Positions 46,433 through 57,937 of a stretch of 64,000 nt of DNA are shown here, piece by piece. This DNA is from Channa striata (lineage: Eukaryota; Chordata; Actinopteri; Anabantiformes; Channidae): contig CM065173.1 in the NCBI GenBank assembly GCA_033026295.1, forward strand, positions 17,918,517 to 17,982,516. The letters are read 5' to 3'. Each line of letters opens with the position of its first letter. The first letter of the stretch is position 1. Under the pieces are notes generated by a model. It saw only the letters and a list, made by a program, of their open reading frames with translations. It was not told where the DNA came from and ran no database searches. A program made the position numbers and the translations under genes.

Positions 46433-47338
46433 CAACGGACCAAATTTTGAAGAAGACTTGCCAGAAAGACCCAGGTGATTCCACTGACTTGGAGTCAGCA
46501 GAGTGAGCATGGACCAAGTTATTTGACCCACATATTGGATAAATAAGCAAAATATATACTTCTTATTTTTATAATGTTTTTACCTATTTACATTAGAGAT
46601 AGCTTTAATAAAATGACAAAATTTCATTTGTGTATGGATATATACAACTCGTGATGTTATTTGAAAATTAAGGGTCTCTAATATAATTTAATTTTTTTTA
46701 TTAATATTTAAGAATTATAAACATTAAGTATATTAAGTACAGAGGAGAATGGAACCGTTAAATGTTGAGCAACCTGGGTAAATTCAAGTGTCAAACAAGA
46801 ACTTCCTGCAGCATTTAATAAGTGTTATTTTTCAGCACTTAGTATGAGAGCTTCCTGTATAAATGAGGAACTAAAGCCATGATCAGAACGACACAGACAT
46901 AACAACAATTTTACATAAACCAACATTATCAAAAAAGTTAAAGATCAGTTTAAAGGTTTAAAACAGTCAAGGATTTAAATCACACTGATACATTTCTATC
47001 TGACAGTGCAGGTCTACTGTAGCTACAACAAAGTATAATTTTAAAAAGATTTTAATTTTTGAAAATAAACAGTATAAGCTCATATAAATGTCCACAATTA
47101 TGTCTCATGTTGATGTTTGTTGAAACTATCATACTGGTGTTAATTCAAAAATATATTTTATATTATATATATATTATATATATATTTTATTATTTCAAGG
47201 AATCAAAAATACAGGAAGAAGAAAACTTGTGGGTTTCTTTGTTGGTGTTGAATTAATTTCCTCTTTTCCTCCTCAGAGCAGTTCTGACATTTCCTCTTCT
47301 GAGGCTGATCACTAACAGGAGACATTTCATACAGGTCA

Positions 47339-49465
47339 CTATCTTTTAGTCTGTAGGCGTCACTCAAACATCTCTCACTTAAACACAAAATTAACCACAT
47401 AACTTGCTCCTCCATATTTTAAACACACATGTACACGTCTCTCTCTCTTCTCACAACACCCACTTTAACACACTTTAACCCACTTTAACCCACTTTAACA
47501 CACTTTAACACACATTAACACACTTTAACACACTTTAACACACGCTCTTTCCTCATTACACCCGTCGCTCTGCCCAGACACACGTTGCTCCGGAGCACAG
47601 AGAGCACACACACTTGGCACACACACACACTCACAAGCACACACACTCTGCCGGGGGGAGAAAAGGAAAAAGTTTCTGCACCAGCAGGAAAGAAGCTGAA
47701 CATGAACATATGAACATCAGGCATATAAGCTGCTGTCAGAGAGACGATGATTCAGAATCCAACAGGCTGAACCAGTTATACACTTAAACTAAAGACAATC
47801 ACATTCAGTTAGTACGTTCACAGTCATAGTAACATAAGTATCAGCATATTAACAGCAATTATGTCATCTCACATCCTAAACATAGGCAACTATAATAGGT
47901 TCTTGGATGACAACCAGTTTTTGATGGTTTTACATCTCCCAGCACAGAGGATCTCACAATTTTTCGAAAGACAAGTTTTTACATTGTGGCCACTCAAACG
48001 ACAAGTCTATAAATTATGAAAAGAAATTTATGCACAATAATACACACAGAGGTTCCAATTTGTATCAGGCAGGATGAAAACTCAGCAGCTTGCAGCAACA
48101 AAAGAGAGCAGAGGAGAAGAAGAGTCAAGAGGGAGAGAAGGAATAAGTATGAAACAATATGAATTTCATAGTGACTCAACATCAAGGTACAAATTGTGTT
48201 TTATTTTGTTTGTAATTTACAGTCCATGGGTTAATTTTGAAATCTTTAAATCTAGTCCCCACAAATTAGCTGAACATTTTTTTATATTGGACCAAATTTC
48301 GAAGAGTGGCCAGAAAGACCCAGGTGATTCCATTGACTTGGAGTCAGCAGAGTGCGCATGGACCAAGTTATAAGCATGGACCAAGTTATTTGACCCACAT
48401 ATTGGATAAATAAGCAAATTATATACTTCTTATATACTTCTTATTTTTATAATATTTTTACTTGTTTATATAAGATAGCTTTTATAAATATAAAATTAAG
48501 GGTAGATCTCTAATATAACTTAATTGTTTTATTACTGTTTAAAAATTTTAAACGTTAAGCATATTAAATACGATTGAGAATGACACCGTATAGCAACCTG
48601 GATAAATTCATGCATCAAACAAGAACTTCCTAAAGCATTTTATAAGTGTTATTTTTTAGCACTTAGTATACAAGCTTCCTGTATAAATGAGGAACTAAAC
48701 CCATCTACAGAATGACAGACATCAATTTTACATAAACCAAAATTTTTAAAAAAGTTAAAGAAAAAAGTTTAAAAGTCTGAAACAGTGAAGTTTAAATAAC
48801 ACTGATACATTTCTGTGTGACAGTGCAGGTCTACAGCAGCTACAACAAAGGTTCTTTTTGTTAATCTTAAACAGTAAAATTAAAACAGTATAAGATCATA
48901 TAAATGAACACAAATGTCATCATTATGTTTCTTGATACTATTATATTGGTGCTAATATTGGTGTCAAATATAGATATTAGCACTGATGTCATAGTTAGTG
49001 ATGGTGTTGTACTGGACATAACACCAGTTATGTCCAGTAGAACCTTTAACTGTGTCCTTGGTAATTTAACCTTAAAATCATTGTTGTTTCAGGGCTGTTA
49101 AGTTACAGCAGTGGCCACTGATGCTACAGTAGAATTTTATAAGATGAATGTTTGACACAGACATACTACACGCATGTTGGGGCAGGAATAAACAAGAGAT
49201 AAATACTGATTAAATGACAGTAAGTGAAAACGATGAGTACAGGAAGAAGAAAACTTGTGGGGTTTCTTTTGGTTTTGTGTAATAAAATGAATTACACAAA
49301 ACCAACAAATGTTGAATTAGTTTCCTCTTTTCCTCCTCACAGAGCAGTTCTGACATTTCCTCTTCTGAGGCTGATCACTAACAGGAGACATTTCATACAG
49401 GTCACTGTAGCTTGTACTTGCTTGTTAAATAAAGTTTGACTGGGTCAACTGGACAGTGAGGAGAC
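47339..49465 (+). repeat. Tandem 2-kb duplication, copy 2, and 5' leader of unit 6
   Basis: Repeats 45,331-47,338 with a short minisatellite (47,460-47,545), and this time runs into an intact leader (49,320-49,465) and the unit 6 signal exon. No gene of its own. Confidence 0.6.
47460..47545 (+). repeat. 10-bp minisatellite, short array
   Basis: About eight copies of CACTTTAACA and variants (CACTTTAACC). Same family as 7,618 and 45,459. Confidence 0.85.
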
Positions 49466-52388
49466 ATGGAAGCTGTGGTTGGACTGTTGGTGATGCTCCT
49501 CGGAGTCTCTAGTGGTGAGCTCGTCATTCTGGATTCGATAGATAAAAAACATGTAGTTAATATTTGATCTGATATTGTGTCATTAATATCTTCACTGAAA
49601 TAGGCAGAAAACTAGCTATGATCAAACATATTGGTAAATAATACTGAGAAAAACTTGTCTAAATTAAGTGGAGCTAATTTCACATCCAAGACCTGTCAGG
49701 TTTACATGTATTTGAATGGACCCAAAAAGGGCAACAGGACGAGAGGGAGAATAAAAGAGGTGAACTTTATTCAGAAACCAAAAGGGACGGGGAGAATATA
49801 ACATGTACACTTAACTATATTAAAACTAAACAGAATTACTAGATATGTAGCAGAACCAATGCAACACAACCTACAGGAACCAACCATGAAACTGAGACCA
49901 GGGGAAGAAAAATGGAGAATTAAAGGCAGCTAAAAATATCAGGGCTGAAACGGCGGCAACACGAGGTAACAGTTAATGAAAGTCTAAGTGAAAAAAAAAT
50001 CAACAAGGTTTAAAACGCAAAAACCCAAGAAGAAAACAGAACAATAATGCAAAAGAAATTCACAAACAACCTGGCCTGAAAACTTTTCTAATGATAAACT
50101 CAAAGGTGAATATCACAGTGTGGATCTGAATGGGTCTAAACTGAAAGGTTCTGCCAAACAGAGTCATGGTTGGAGACAAAGAATAAGCCGAGAGAGCGAG
50201 AAACAGGACAGACAGGAACCACGAGAGGACAGACACAGACTAGAGCTCACAGGACGACTAAACAAAGAACCCCAAGACCACAAACCAGCAACAACAGGGT
50301 CCAGTGACCCAAAAACAGGAGTTTCCTTAGGGAGCAATAAGGAGAATGTGGCAGGTATGAATAGGCTGGAAAAACAGGGGAAAAGAATCAAGGTCAGTGA
50401 TGGAGGTGAAGTTGGTGAAGTTTAACTGTGGAGAGGAAACAGGACGTGAGCAAAGAAGGCTACAAAATAAAAGTCCAGCAGAGGAACTGGGAGTGAGGGG
50501 CTGAGTCATGACAAGACCAGACTTTTCAAACTTTCTTTATCAATAACAATAACAACAATAATAACAACAACAGCAACAAAATTCCAAATAATAATAATAA
50601 TACAACAACAATAATGACATCAGTAAAAAAACACAATGGCAATAAAAAACAAAACAAAAATAAAAATAAAAATAAAATAATTATAGTGGTTAAGTCATAA
50701 AAAAGTTAATAGTATAGTAGATTAATATGAAATCATGGTTTGTTGAGTGAATAAATTATTAAATACATTTGTTTTTATCACAGTTTTATCTTGGTCATTA
50801 AACCAAAATATTCCATAATAAAAAAGATAAAATATAATATTAGATGACATAAACCTTCTTCATCCTTCATACACTTTTGTACATGAACTTGCCACCACTG
50901 GTCACCTGTCTGTGTAAAGATAAACTGCAAACTGTGGTGTCAGAGAGAAACATGCAGCCAGTTGTTTCTGTGGACTTGACGACAAATTCTGTGTCCAAAT
51001 CTGCAGGTGTGGAAACCTACTGTGATGGCCGACAGAATGGAGCTCAGTGTTATGGAGCTTTGGGAGGAACTGTGTTTCTCCAGCTGATGGAAAACACCTC
51101 AGAAATATATCAATTCCAATGGACTAAGAACAACACAGTCATAATTTATTGGAGAAACAATTATTTTCTAGAAAATAAAATCCAGGACAGATCCTTGTTT
51201 ACTCCCAGTGATGGAACATTAAGGATCAATAACCTGAACAGGAATGATGGAGGTGAATATAAGCTTGAAATCTATGATTCAAATGGACTTAAATTATCTC
51301 CACGATATCTTCAGTTTTCTATTCAAGGTAAATAACTTTATTACCTATCAGAGATCAACCACATGTTCCTCATAATCTGATGATACACACCACAGTAGAT
51401 CTCATATCCTGCATATGTAAATTTACATTCTGTGTCTGCCTCAAGAATCTCAGTATCAAAAGTCATGTGATGTTTCCTTCAGCTCCTGTGTCCTCTGTCC
51501 TGCTGGTCTCTGAGTGTTTGTCCCAGGGAGAGATGAGGGTGTCCTGCTCCTCTGATGGAGGGGACAGTCCTCAGTACAGCTGGACTCTGGATGGACACAC
51601 ACTGACAGATGCTGAGCTCCTCTCTGGAAATAAGGAGACTAACAACATCACTCTGAAACAACACGTCTCAGGAAATCTGGTGTGTTCAGTCAGGAATCAT
51701 GTCAGTCATGTGTCCAAAGAAGAGACGATATCTGACTGTGGTGAGTGAGAACATGAACAGAAAACAGTTTGATGATGTTGACACTGATGATCATAATCAG
51801 ACTGAACATCATCATGTCTGATCTGTTTGTTTTCTCACAGGTTTCATATTCATTAACTGCATGTCATCCAATGGGACACACATATCACAGTGGGTGTTTG
51901 CAGCCAACAACACACTGTGTGTTGGACCTACGACCACAGTTACTACTGTGTGTAAGGAGACTGAAACCATAGTGTCAGGTAAACCCATCACTAATGTCAG
52001 CAATAATATCAAGAATCAAACAGCTTCAGATGGCTCATGGATTTTCAGTAAGTGAAAACTAAATCTATTGTAGTGCTCTGATTATTTTAATCTTTATTAG
52101 TTTTCATACTGTACAAATATCTGGAATATTTGCTGATTGAAATATCTCCTGTAGAGATGCTTCATTAGTTAGTGAAAACTACCTCTGCTGTCACAGCACA
52201 AACCTAATAGGATTTTCTGTCTTTGTCCTACAGATCAGTCCCTGCTCATATTTGGTTTGCGAGCTGCTGTTGCCTTTCTCATATTAACTGGAATTTTCGT
52301 CTATTTTTCTTTGAAGAAAAATAAAACAAAGAAAGTTGAAGACTCCGTTTTGATGGTTGAAATGAGAAGTTCAACATCTCAACTGTAA
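49466..52388 (+). CDS. Unit 6: CD2/SLAM-like Ig receptor, short tail with transmembrane arginine (complete)
   Basis: Predicted 329 aa from exons 49466-49514 (signal MEAVVGLLVMLLGVSS), 51007-51327 (V-like), 51483-51740 (C2-like), 51841-52047 (stalk) and 52234-52388 (transmembrane, tail, stop). All phase 1. The stalk has FINCMSSNGTHISQW and NNTLCVGP, then a Thr/Ser/Asn-rich run with several N-glycosylation sequons. An inner donor (T|GTAAGG after 51,951) is also phase 1 and would shorten the stalk by 32 residues. The membrane exon reads SLLIFGLRAAVAFLILTG, with arginine in the outer third, then LKKNKTKK and VEDSVLMVEMRSSTSQL. The tail has no tyrosine, so any signalling needs a partner. This is the best complete model of the activating-like type; ligand and adaptor are not known from sequence. 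Confidence 0.85.
49694..50513 (-). mobile_element. 820-bp solo-LTR-like insertion in intron 1 of unit 6
   Basis: Same element and site as in unit 2: TGTCAGGTTTACATG to GAGTCATGACA, flanked by AGACC (right copy 50,514-50,518). The end TCATGACA is better preserved here than the TCAAGACA of unit 2. The 101-aa frame 50,120-50,425 is inside the repeat and is not a gene. Confidence 0.75.
50856..51006 (+). promoter_or_regulatory. Conserved block at end of intron 1 (unit 6)
   Basis: Unit 6 copy of the block at 11,001 (starts MYMNLPPLVTC), open into the V exon. Confidence 0.4.
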
Positions 52389-53630
52389 CTTTTTGTAACT
52401 AACTTTCTGAAGTTAGTACATTCTGAAAGTTTTGCTGTGCCTCTATCTGTGATCACAATAGGAAAGTATCTCAACATTTGTGTAAAATCGTTTTTGGCAA
52501 ATCTCTCTGACTCTTTTCTGACAAAAGTGAAAGTAGTATTGCCATTAAATAAAATGAAAAAGTTTTAATTATTTATCATAAATATAAAAAGAGAACATCT
52601 ATGCAGACTTATATCATGGACTTATCGACGTACCGTTTAAAGCCTTCATGGAGAGGACAGACAGAATTGTTTATATCTATACATATGTATTAATTAATAA
52701 ACAATAACCTGACAATGAAGCCTTTGGAGTTTGATAAATTATCCAAACTCAGTATTTGTAGGGAAAGTCCAGTCACTGTATTAAATAATGTGTCTGTGTA
52801 ATAGACTGGACTGGGACAACAGAAACACCAGGATGTTCTGAATGGAGTCAGCATGAGTCTGAACAGTCTGTGGCGACACAACCTTACACACAATAAGCTG
52901 TAAAGGCAGAATCACATTTTATTTTTATGCTTTTAATGTTGTGGCTGATCGATAGATTATTTTTCTTTCATTACAGGTGAATTTATTCAAATTACACAGA
53001 GAGAGATACATTTATTAGTGTGTGTATTTTGCCAAATGTCTGATCCAAACGAATATTTTAACCTAAATTAAAGTAGAAAATTATACATGAAGGTGAAGTT
53101 ATACTCAAAGTTACATAAATATGATATATACTCAAACTAGCAGTGCAAAGACATTTTTGATGCTTTCTGGAAATAATTATTTAGCAGATTAATGCCATCC
53201 ATTGAAATATTCTAATAAATTGGGGGATTAAGTGTTTTTTTTTATAAATTTTAGATTCAGTAGGTTTGATTGATATTTTTGCAGCATGCAGAGAAAACCC
53301 ACAGAAGCAAGAAAGGCTGCAGCTGGCCGCAGATTTCAAGTGGGGAATTTATAGCTGAAAGGCCAAAGAAAGCATTTCTGTTTCTTAAAGATGATTTTAT
53401 ACTTTGAATTTGAATATTTAATGAAGTGGAGGAATGTTACAAAAACTGTGAACTTCAAAGCCTGTGTGTTCTTGATAAAACTTTCCATGACAATCAACTC
53501 GACATAATATACATGTCAAAAGTGACTGACAGCTGTTCAGACTATTGATAATAATCAGTGCTAACTACTCGACCAACAAAGTATGAAACTGGGAATATAG
53601 TCTTGTATAAAAAGTCATTTTAGATTATCT
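52389..53630 (+). other. 3' flank of unit 6
   Basis: Matches the flank of unit 3 (22,950-24,292) and part of that of unit 7. It has a degenerate orphan-exon acceptor trace near 52,515 (TTCTGACAAAAGTGAAAGTA). No gene is supported. Confidence 0.5.
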
Positions 53631-54207
53631 CAAGATCTTTCTGCTTGTCCCATTTAGGGGTCGCCATAATGGAACATACTGTAAAGGAAAAATTAAGAGT
53701 TATTACATTTTAATGCTTATGCTTAGTTGTAAGGTCAAATGATTTTCAGTGTTGTTATGAAGAACGTGGAGACATAGCATCCTTTATCCCATATGCATGT
53801 TTTTGTCTACGAAGTGTCGGCATAACCGTCCCAAGGTTGTCTGCTATCTGACAGTAAACCGTGGAGACCTGGAGACATACGACAAACATGTTCTGCCCAG
53901 CAGCAGAGGGGAATAAAACATTTGTGTGATGTATCAGTTTTTAGAACAGCACTAGACAGGGGGTGAAACTTTGTCTGTGAACTTCTCTCTTGCAAGATAA
54001 TAAAACCCTTAAAAGACATCCTGGATGCAAGCTTCTTTACTGACAACACTCGAGGTGTCTGGAACCAGCTGTTGTCAATATATTTTTCCATGTCACATAC
54101 TCCATAAACTGATCGGCCACAAGTTTTTCATGCCGCATGTTCTTCCTGCTGCAACCCTCACGTGGCCTTCTGCATCCGAACCTGATGCTCTACCAATTGA
54201 GCCACCA
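53631..54207 (-). mobile_element. tRNA-derived SINE, split by an LTR and internally deleted
   Basis: Duplicate of the SINE at 24,293. It keeps the tRNA head (GTGGCTCAATTGGTAGAGC on the minus strand) and the GGCGACCCCTAAATGGGACA tail. The B box and part of the body are gone (AACCCTCACG joins TGGCCTTCTG). Confidence 0.7.
53680..54095 (+). mobile_element. 416-bp solo-LTR-like insertion with perfect CATAC target repeats
   Basis: TGTAAAGGAA to TTCCATGTCA, flanked by CATAC at 53,675-53,679 and 54,096-54,100. The SINE copy at 59,157 lacks it (GGAACATAAAGTG), giving the empty site. AATAAAACAT and AATAAAACCC lie in its second half. Confidence 0.78.
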
Positions 54208-54339
54208 GACCACGTATAAGAAAAATATAACAACAGAATATTGTAATAATTACCATTACATTATTACTGCTTTGTTTAGCATTACATTAAATTTAAGTCA
54301 TATACATTGATAAATGTCTTTCTCCAGACTGAAATTGTT

Positions 54340-54720
54340 TTTAATTTAGTTCTCGATGATTGATCTTGTATAGTTCCAAACATTCCTCGATCCATGTGTG
54401 ATTGAGTCATAGACTTTCTTGTGGTCACTTCAGGCAGTGCACAGGTTGGTGTGTCTGGTCTTATTGTCCCGGACAACTGCTTTATCTCCCAGTAGCTGGT
54501 GCTTTGCTCTTCTGGTGTTACTGCCACATCCTTCCTGGGTTCTGCTCATGTATTTATCCATACGTTTGCTCATCGTAGCCACTATGATGCCTGAGAGGAG
54601 CTTCCATGTTGTCCAGAGGCAGGTTATTGGGCGGTAGTTGGATGAGACTGCTCCCTTCTGGGTGTCATTCAGGATCAGGACTGTTCAGCCTATCGGCCCG
54701 TTTGTGCATCATCCACTATT
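54340..54720 (-). mobile_element. LINE reverse-transcriptase fragment (R2/R4/Rex6-like, clade uncertain)
   Basis: Best preserved of three copies. The minus strand reads ILILNDTQKGAVSSNYRPIT, then CLWTTWKLLSGI, MSRTQEGCGSNTRRAKHQLL and NLCTA, with a stop just before the DHKKVYDS motif. It is non-functional. Confidence 0.6.
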
Positions 54721-54865
54721 GTTGCTTAGTAGCTTGGAATATACGACAGATTTTTGATGGGGGGCGAATCCAACGTGGTTGTTATGCACCAGATCCTCAA
54801 ATGAGGGTCTGAATACTCGCTAAATATAGCAACGAAGTTGCTACAGGCTATTTTTTACTTATCTG

Positions 54866-55534
54866 TTGATGCATGTAAACGCACATGTTCCTTTCATACT
54901 TGCACAGCAGATGTATGTGTCCACAAGAGAGCAGTATCATGATTAACAAACCAAAATGAGCTGAGAATGAAGAAACCCTCAGCGTTTGTAGGCAAACTTA
55001 AATTTATTGAAATGGACCGAGGATGAGAACAAAGCAAAGGATGAACAAACAAACTGAGCATAAAGCAAAGGCTGATAGACAGGACAAATTATCAATAGTG
55101 ATAAACGGGCGGGGGGGTGAAACAAAGAACCAATAAACCAAAACCAGTGCTATACAGGGACAGAGAAATGGGATAAAAAATAAACCGAACAGAATCTAAA
55201 ACCAGGGCAGGAGAACAGTGACCAATTATTAAACCATACATGGAAACTAATAAATAAAACGAGTTTTAAATGGCAGAAAGTGGAGAACAACAAATACAAA
55301 AGAACAAAAGACAGAGACAACGTCCAAAACAAGGCATCAGCCAGGGCAGAAAAACCAAAGACCAAAACAGTGGAATAATCCAGAGTGTCAAAGTCCCACA
55401 GCCTGGAGGGAACGCAGCTACAAACTGGCAGGAACTGAGGACGTGGAGCCGACAGGCTTCAAACTAAAAACTGAAAACAGGAAGTGAGGCAGGGAAAAAT
55501 GGACAAACCAAAATGACAGGAAAGGATTGTGACA
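54866..55534 (-). mobile_element. LTR-like dispersed repeat, copy 2 (longest)
   Basis: Flanked by ATCTG at 54,861-54,865 and 55,535-55,539. It starts TTGATGCATGTAAACG and ends AGGATTGTGACA. The body is A-rich on the plus strand with AAATTTATTGAAATGGACCG. Terminal bases do not give a clean TG...CA at the left edge, so the LTR class is tentative. Confidence 0.5.
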
Positions 55535-55834
55535 ATCTGCCGTTATTCAACAGCTTTGAATGACAAAATCTAACGAGGAGACACAGAGACGGCAGAGGAT
55601 GAAACAGTTTATACAGAAATTAATCAAATGTCAATCAAAGCTCCAGCTAACATCATATTAGCCATTAAACTCTGTATTTGACATGTGGAGATGATGTTTG
55701 GTACTTTTTTCTGTCTTTAACAGGAATTATTACCATTGTTGAACCTTCCACAAAACAAAGAGTATATTTAGTAAATCTATTTTTATGTTCCAAAGTCACA
55801 CCGTCGGACTCTTCTCTGCCATTTCTCTTGACAG

Positions 55835-55956
55835 ACGTGAAAGTAGATCAGAGTAACGTTGGTTTGAATGTTGCTGAGGACGAGGGTCAGTGTGGACACC
55901 CTGACTGCTCCGTTGTTCTGACACCTGTGGATCGTGGCAGTTGTACATTTCTCTGA
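55835..55956 (+). CDS. Orphan terminal exon, intact copy upstream of unit 7
   Basis: Same 40 codons as at 26,325 (DVKVDQSNVG to DRGSCTFL, then stop) after CTCTTGACAG. It lies 3.4 kb downstream of the unit 6 stop and about 700 bases before the unit 7 V exon. Frame and stop are preserved. Role unknown: alternative receptor tail, or last exon of another gene. Confidence 0.4.
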
Positions 55957-56190
55957 TGCAGGTGCTTTTCCTGTTAATGGTGATTGGTTAATATTGTTCT
56001 ATAACTACAGCTAATCACAAATAATAGTCAGTAGCAAATGTCTATTTTTAATTTCAGAATGTGAAAATATGTTTATCAGTGAAAACACAGAAAATCTGAC
56101 TTCAAACTGTAAAGTGCAAATTGAAGCTGATACCACTTCCTTTCCTCCTTTCTGCCTTCAAAAAGATGACCAAAGCAACAAAAACCAAAC

Positions 56191-56202
56191 AAATAATAAT
56201 AA

Positions 56203-56252
<50 letters not shown>

Positions 56253-56271
56253 ATAATAATAATAATAGTGG
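56191..56271 (+). repeat. (CTA)n/(AAT)n microsatellite in the unit 7 upstream region
   Basis: About 80 bases of AAT, CTA and AAT repeats, placed like the AAT array of intron 1 in unit 2. The small poly-Thr/Asn frame over it is an artefact of the repeat. Confidence 0.9.
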
Positions 56272-56403
56272 TTAAGCCAAAAAAATGCATAAACTGAAAA
56301 CTTAATGTAAGGTAATGTGAAATCAGGGTCTGTTAAGTGAATAAATTATTAATCTATGTATTTTCCCTTCTGTTACATTTAAAAGTAAAATATTTAAAAT
56401 ACC

Positions 56404-56554
56404 TTCTTCATCCTTCATACACTTTTGTACATGTACTTGCCACCACTGGTCACCTGTCTGTGTAAAGATAAACTGCAAACTGTGGTGTCAGAGAGAAACA
56501 TGCAGCCAGTTGTTTCTGTGGACTTGACGACAAATTCTGTGTCCAAATCTGCAG
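56404..56554 (+). promoter_or_regulatory. Conserved intron-1-type block preceding the V exon of unit 7
   Basis: Unit 7 copy of the block at 11,001 (MYMYLPPLVTC). No signal exon lies upstream, so this block contains the only in-frame ATG codons before the V domain. They would not supply an obvious signal peptide. Confidence 0.4.
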
Positions 56555-57937
56555 GTGTGGAAACCAACTGTGATGGCCGACAGAATGGAGCTCAGTGTTA
56601 TGGAGCTTTGGGAGGAACTGTGGTTCTCCAGCTGATCAAACCCTCAGAAATATATAGATTCCAATGGATTAAGAACAACACAACCATAATTCTTTGGAGA
56701 GATAATTCTTTTATAGAAAATAAAATCCAGGACAGATCCTTGTTTACTCCCAGTAATGGAACATTTAGGATCAATAAGCTGAGCAGGAATGATGCAGGAG
56801 AATATAAGCTTGAAAAACACAATTTAATTGGACAAACATTATCTCAACGATATCTACAGTTTTCTATTCAAGGTAAACAACTTTATTACCTATCAGAGAT
56901 GAAAATAAATGTTCCTCATAATCTAATGATACACACCACAGTAGATCTCATATCCTGCATATGTAAATTTACATTCTGTGTCTGCCTCAATAATCTCAGT
57001 ATCAAAAGTCATGTGATGTTTCCTTCAGCTCCTGTGTCCTCTGTCCTGCATGTCTCTGAGTGTCTGTCCCAGGGACAGATGAGGGTGTCCTGCTCCTCTG
57101 AAGGAGGGGACAGTCCTCAGTACAGCTGGACTCTGGATGGACACACACTGACAGATGCTGAGCTCCTCTCTGGAAATAAGGAGACTAACAACATCACTCT
57201 GAAACAACACGTCTCAGGAAATCTGGTGTGTTCAGTCAGGAATCATGTCAGTCATGTGTCCAAAGAAGAGACGATATCTGACTGTGGTGAGTGAGAACAT
57301 GAATAGAAAACAGTTTGATGATGTTGACACTGATGATCATAATGAGACTGAACATCATCATGTCTGATCTGTTTGTTTTCTCACAGGTTTCATATTCATT
57401 AACTGCATCTTATGTGATGGGACACACATATCACAGTGGGTGTTTGCAGCCAACAACACACTGTGTGTTGAACCTACAACAACCACTGTTCCTACTGTGG
57501 GTAAGGAGACTGAAACCATAGTGTCAAGTAAACCCACCACTAATATCAGCAATAATATCACCGATCAAACTGATTCAGATGGCTCATGGTTTTTCAGTAA
57601 ATGAAAACTAAATCTATTGTAGTGCTCTGATTATTTTAATCTTTATTAATTTTCATACTGTACAAACACATGGAATATTTGCTCATTGAAATATCTCCTG
57701 TAGAGATGCTTCATTAGTTAGTGAAAACTACCTCTGCTGTCACAGCACAAACCTAATAGGATTTTCTGTCTTTGTCCTACAGATCAGTCCCTGCTCATAT
57801 TTGGTTTGCGAGCTGTTGTTGCCTTTCTCATATTAACTGGGATTTTCGTCTGTTTTGCTTTGAAGAAAAATAAAACAAAGAAAGTTGAAGACTCAGTTTT
57901 GATGGTTGAAATGAGAAGTTCAACATCTCAACTGTAA
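56555..57937 (+). pseudogene. Unit 7: short-tail Ig receptor without signal exon
   Basis: Exons are V-like 56555-56872, C2-like 57029-57286, stalk 57387-57500 or 57387-57596, and transmembrane/tail 57783-57937, all phase 1 with intact sites. The usual MEAVVGL signal exon is absent. Near 56,170 the upstream sequence passes from CTGCCTTCAAAAAGATGAC straight into intron-1-type sequence (GCAACAAAAACCAAACAAAT). The V domain is the most diverged (LIKPSEIYRFQW, TTIILWRDNSF, EKHNLIGQTLSQ). TAAATAA after the V donor has become TAAACAA, so the intron is open and one 289-aa frame (56,425-57,294) spans V and C2. The membrane exon has GLRAVVAFLILTGIFVCF. It may be dead, or may use an upstream exon from elsewhere; transcripts would decide. 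Confidence 0.7.

Larger units (their letters stand above)
45331..47338 (+). repeat. Tandem 2-kb duplication upstream of unit 6, copy 1 (ends in a lost unit's leader)
   Basis: Starts TCAATATCTTTTAGTCTGTG, includes the minisatellite and the conserved upstream flank, and ends (47,213-47,338) with a piece of receptor leader: ACAGGAAGAAGAAAACTTGT, AGCAGTTCTGACATTTCC and CATACAGGTCACT. There it breaks back into TATCTTTTAGTCTGTAGGCG. The leader has no signal exon, so a unit start was lost in the event. Confidence 0.65.
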
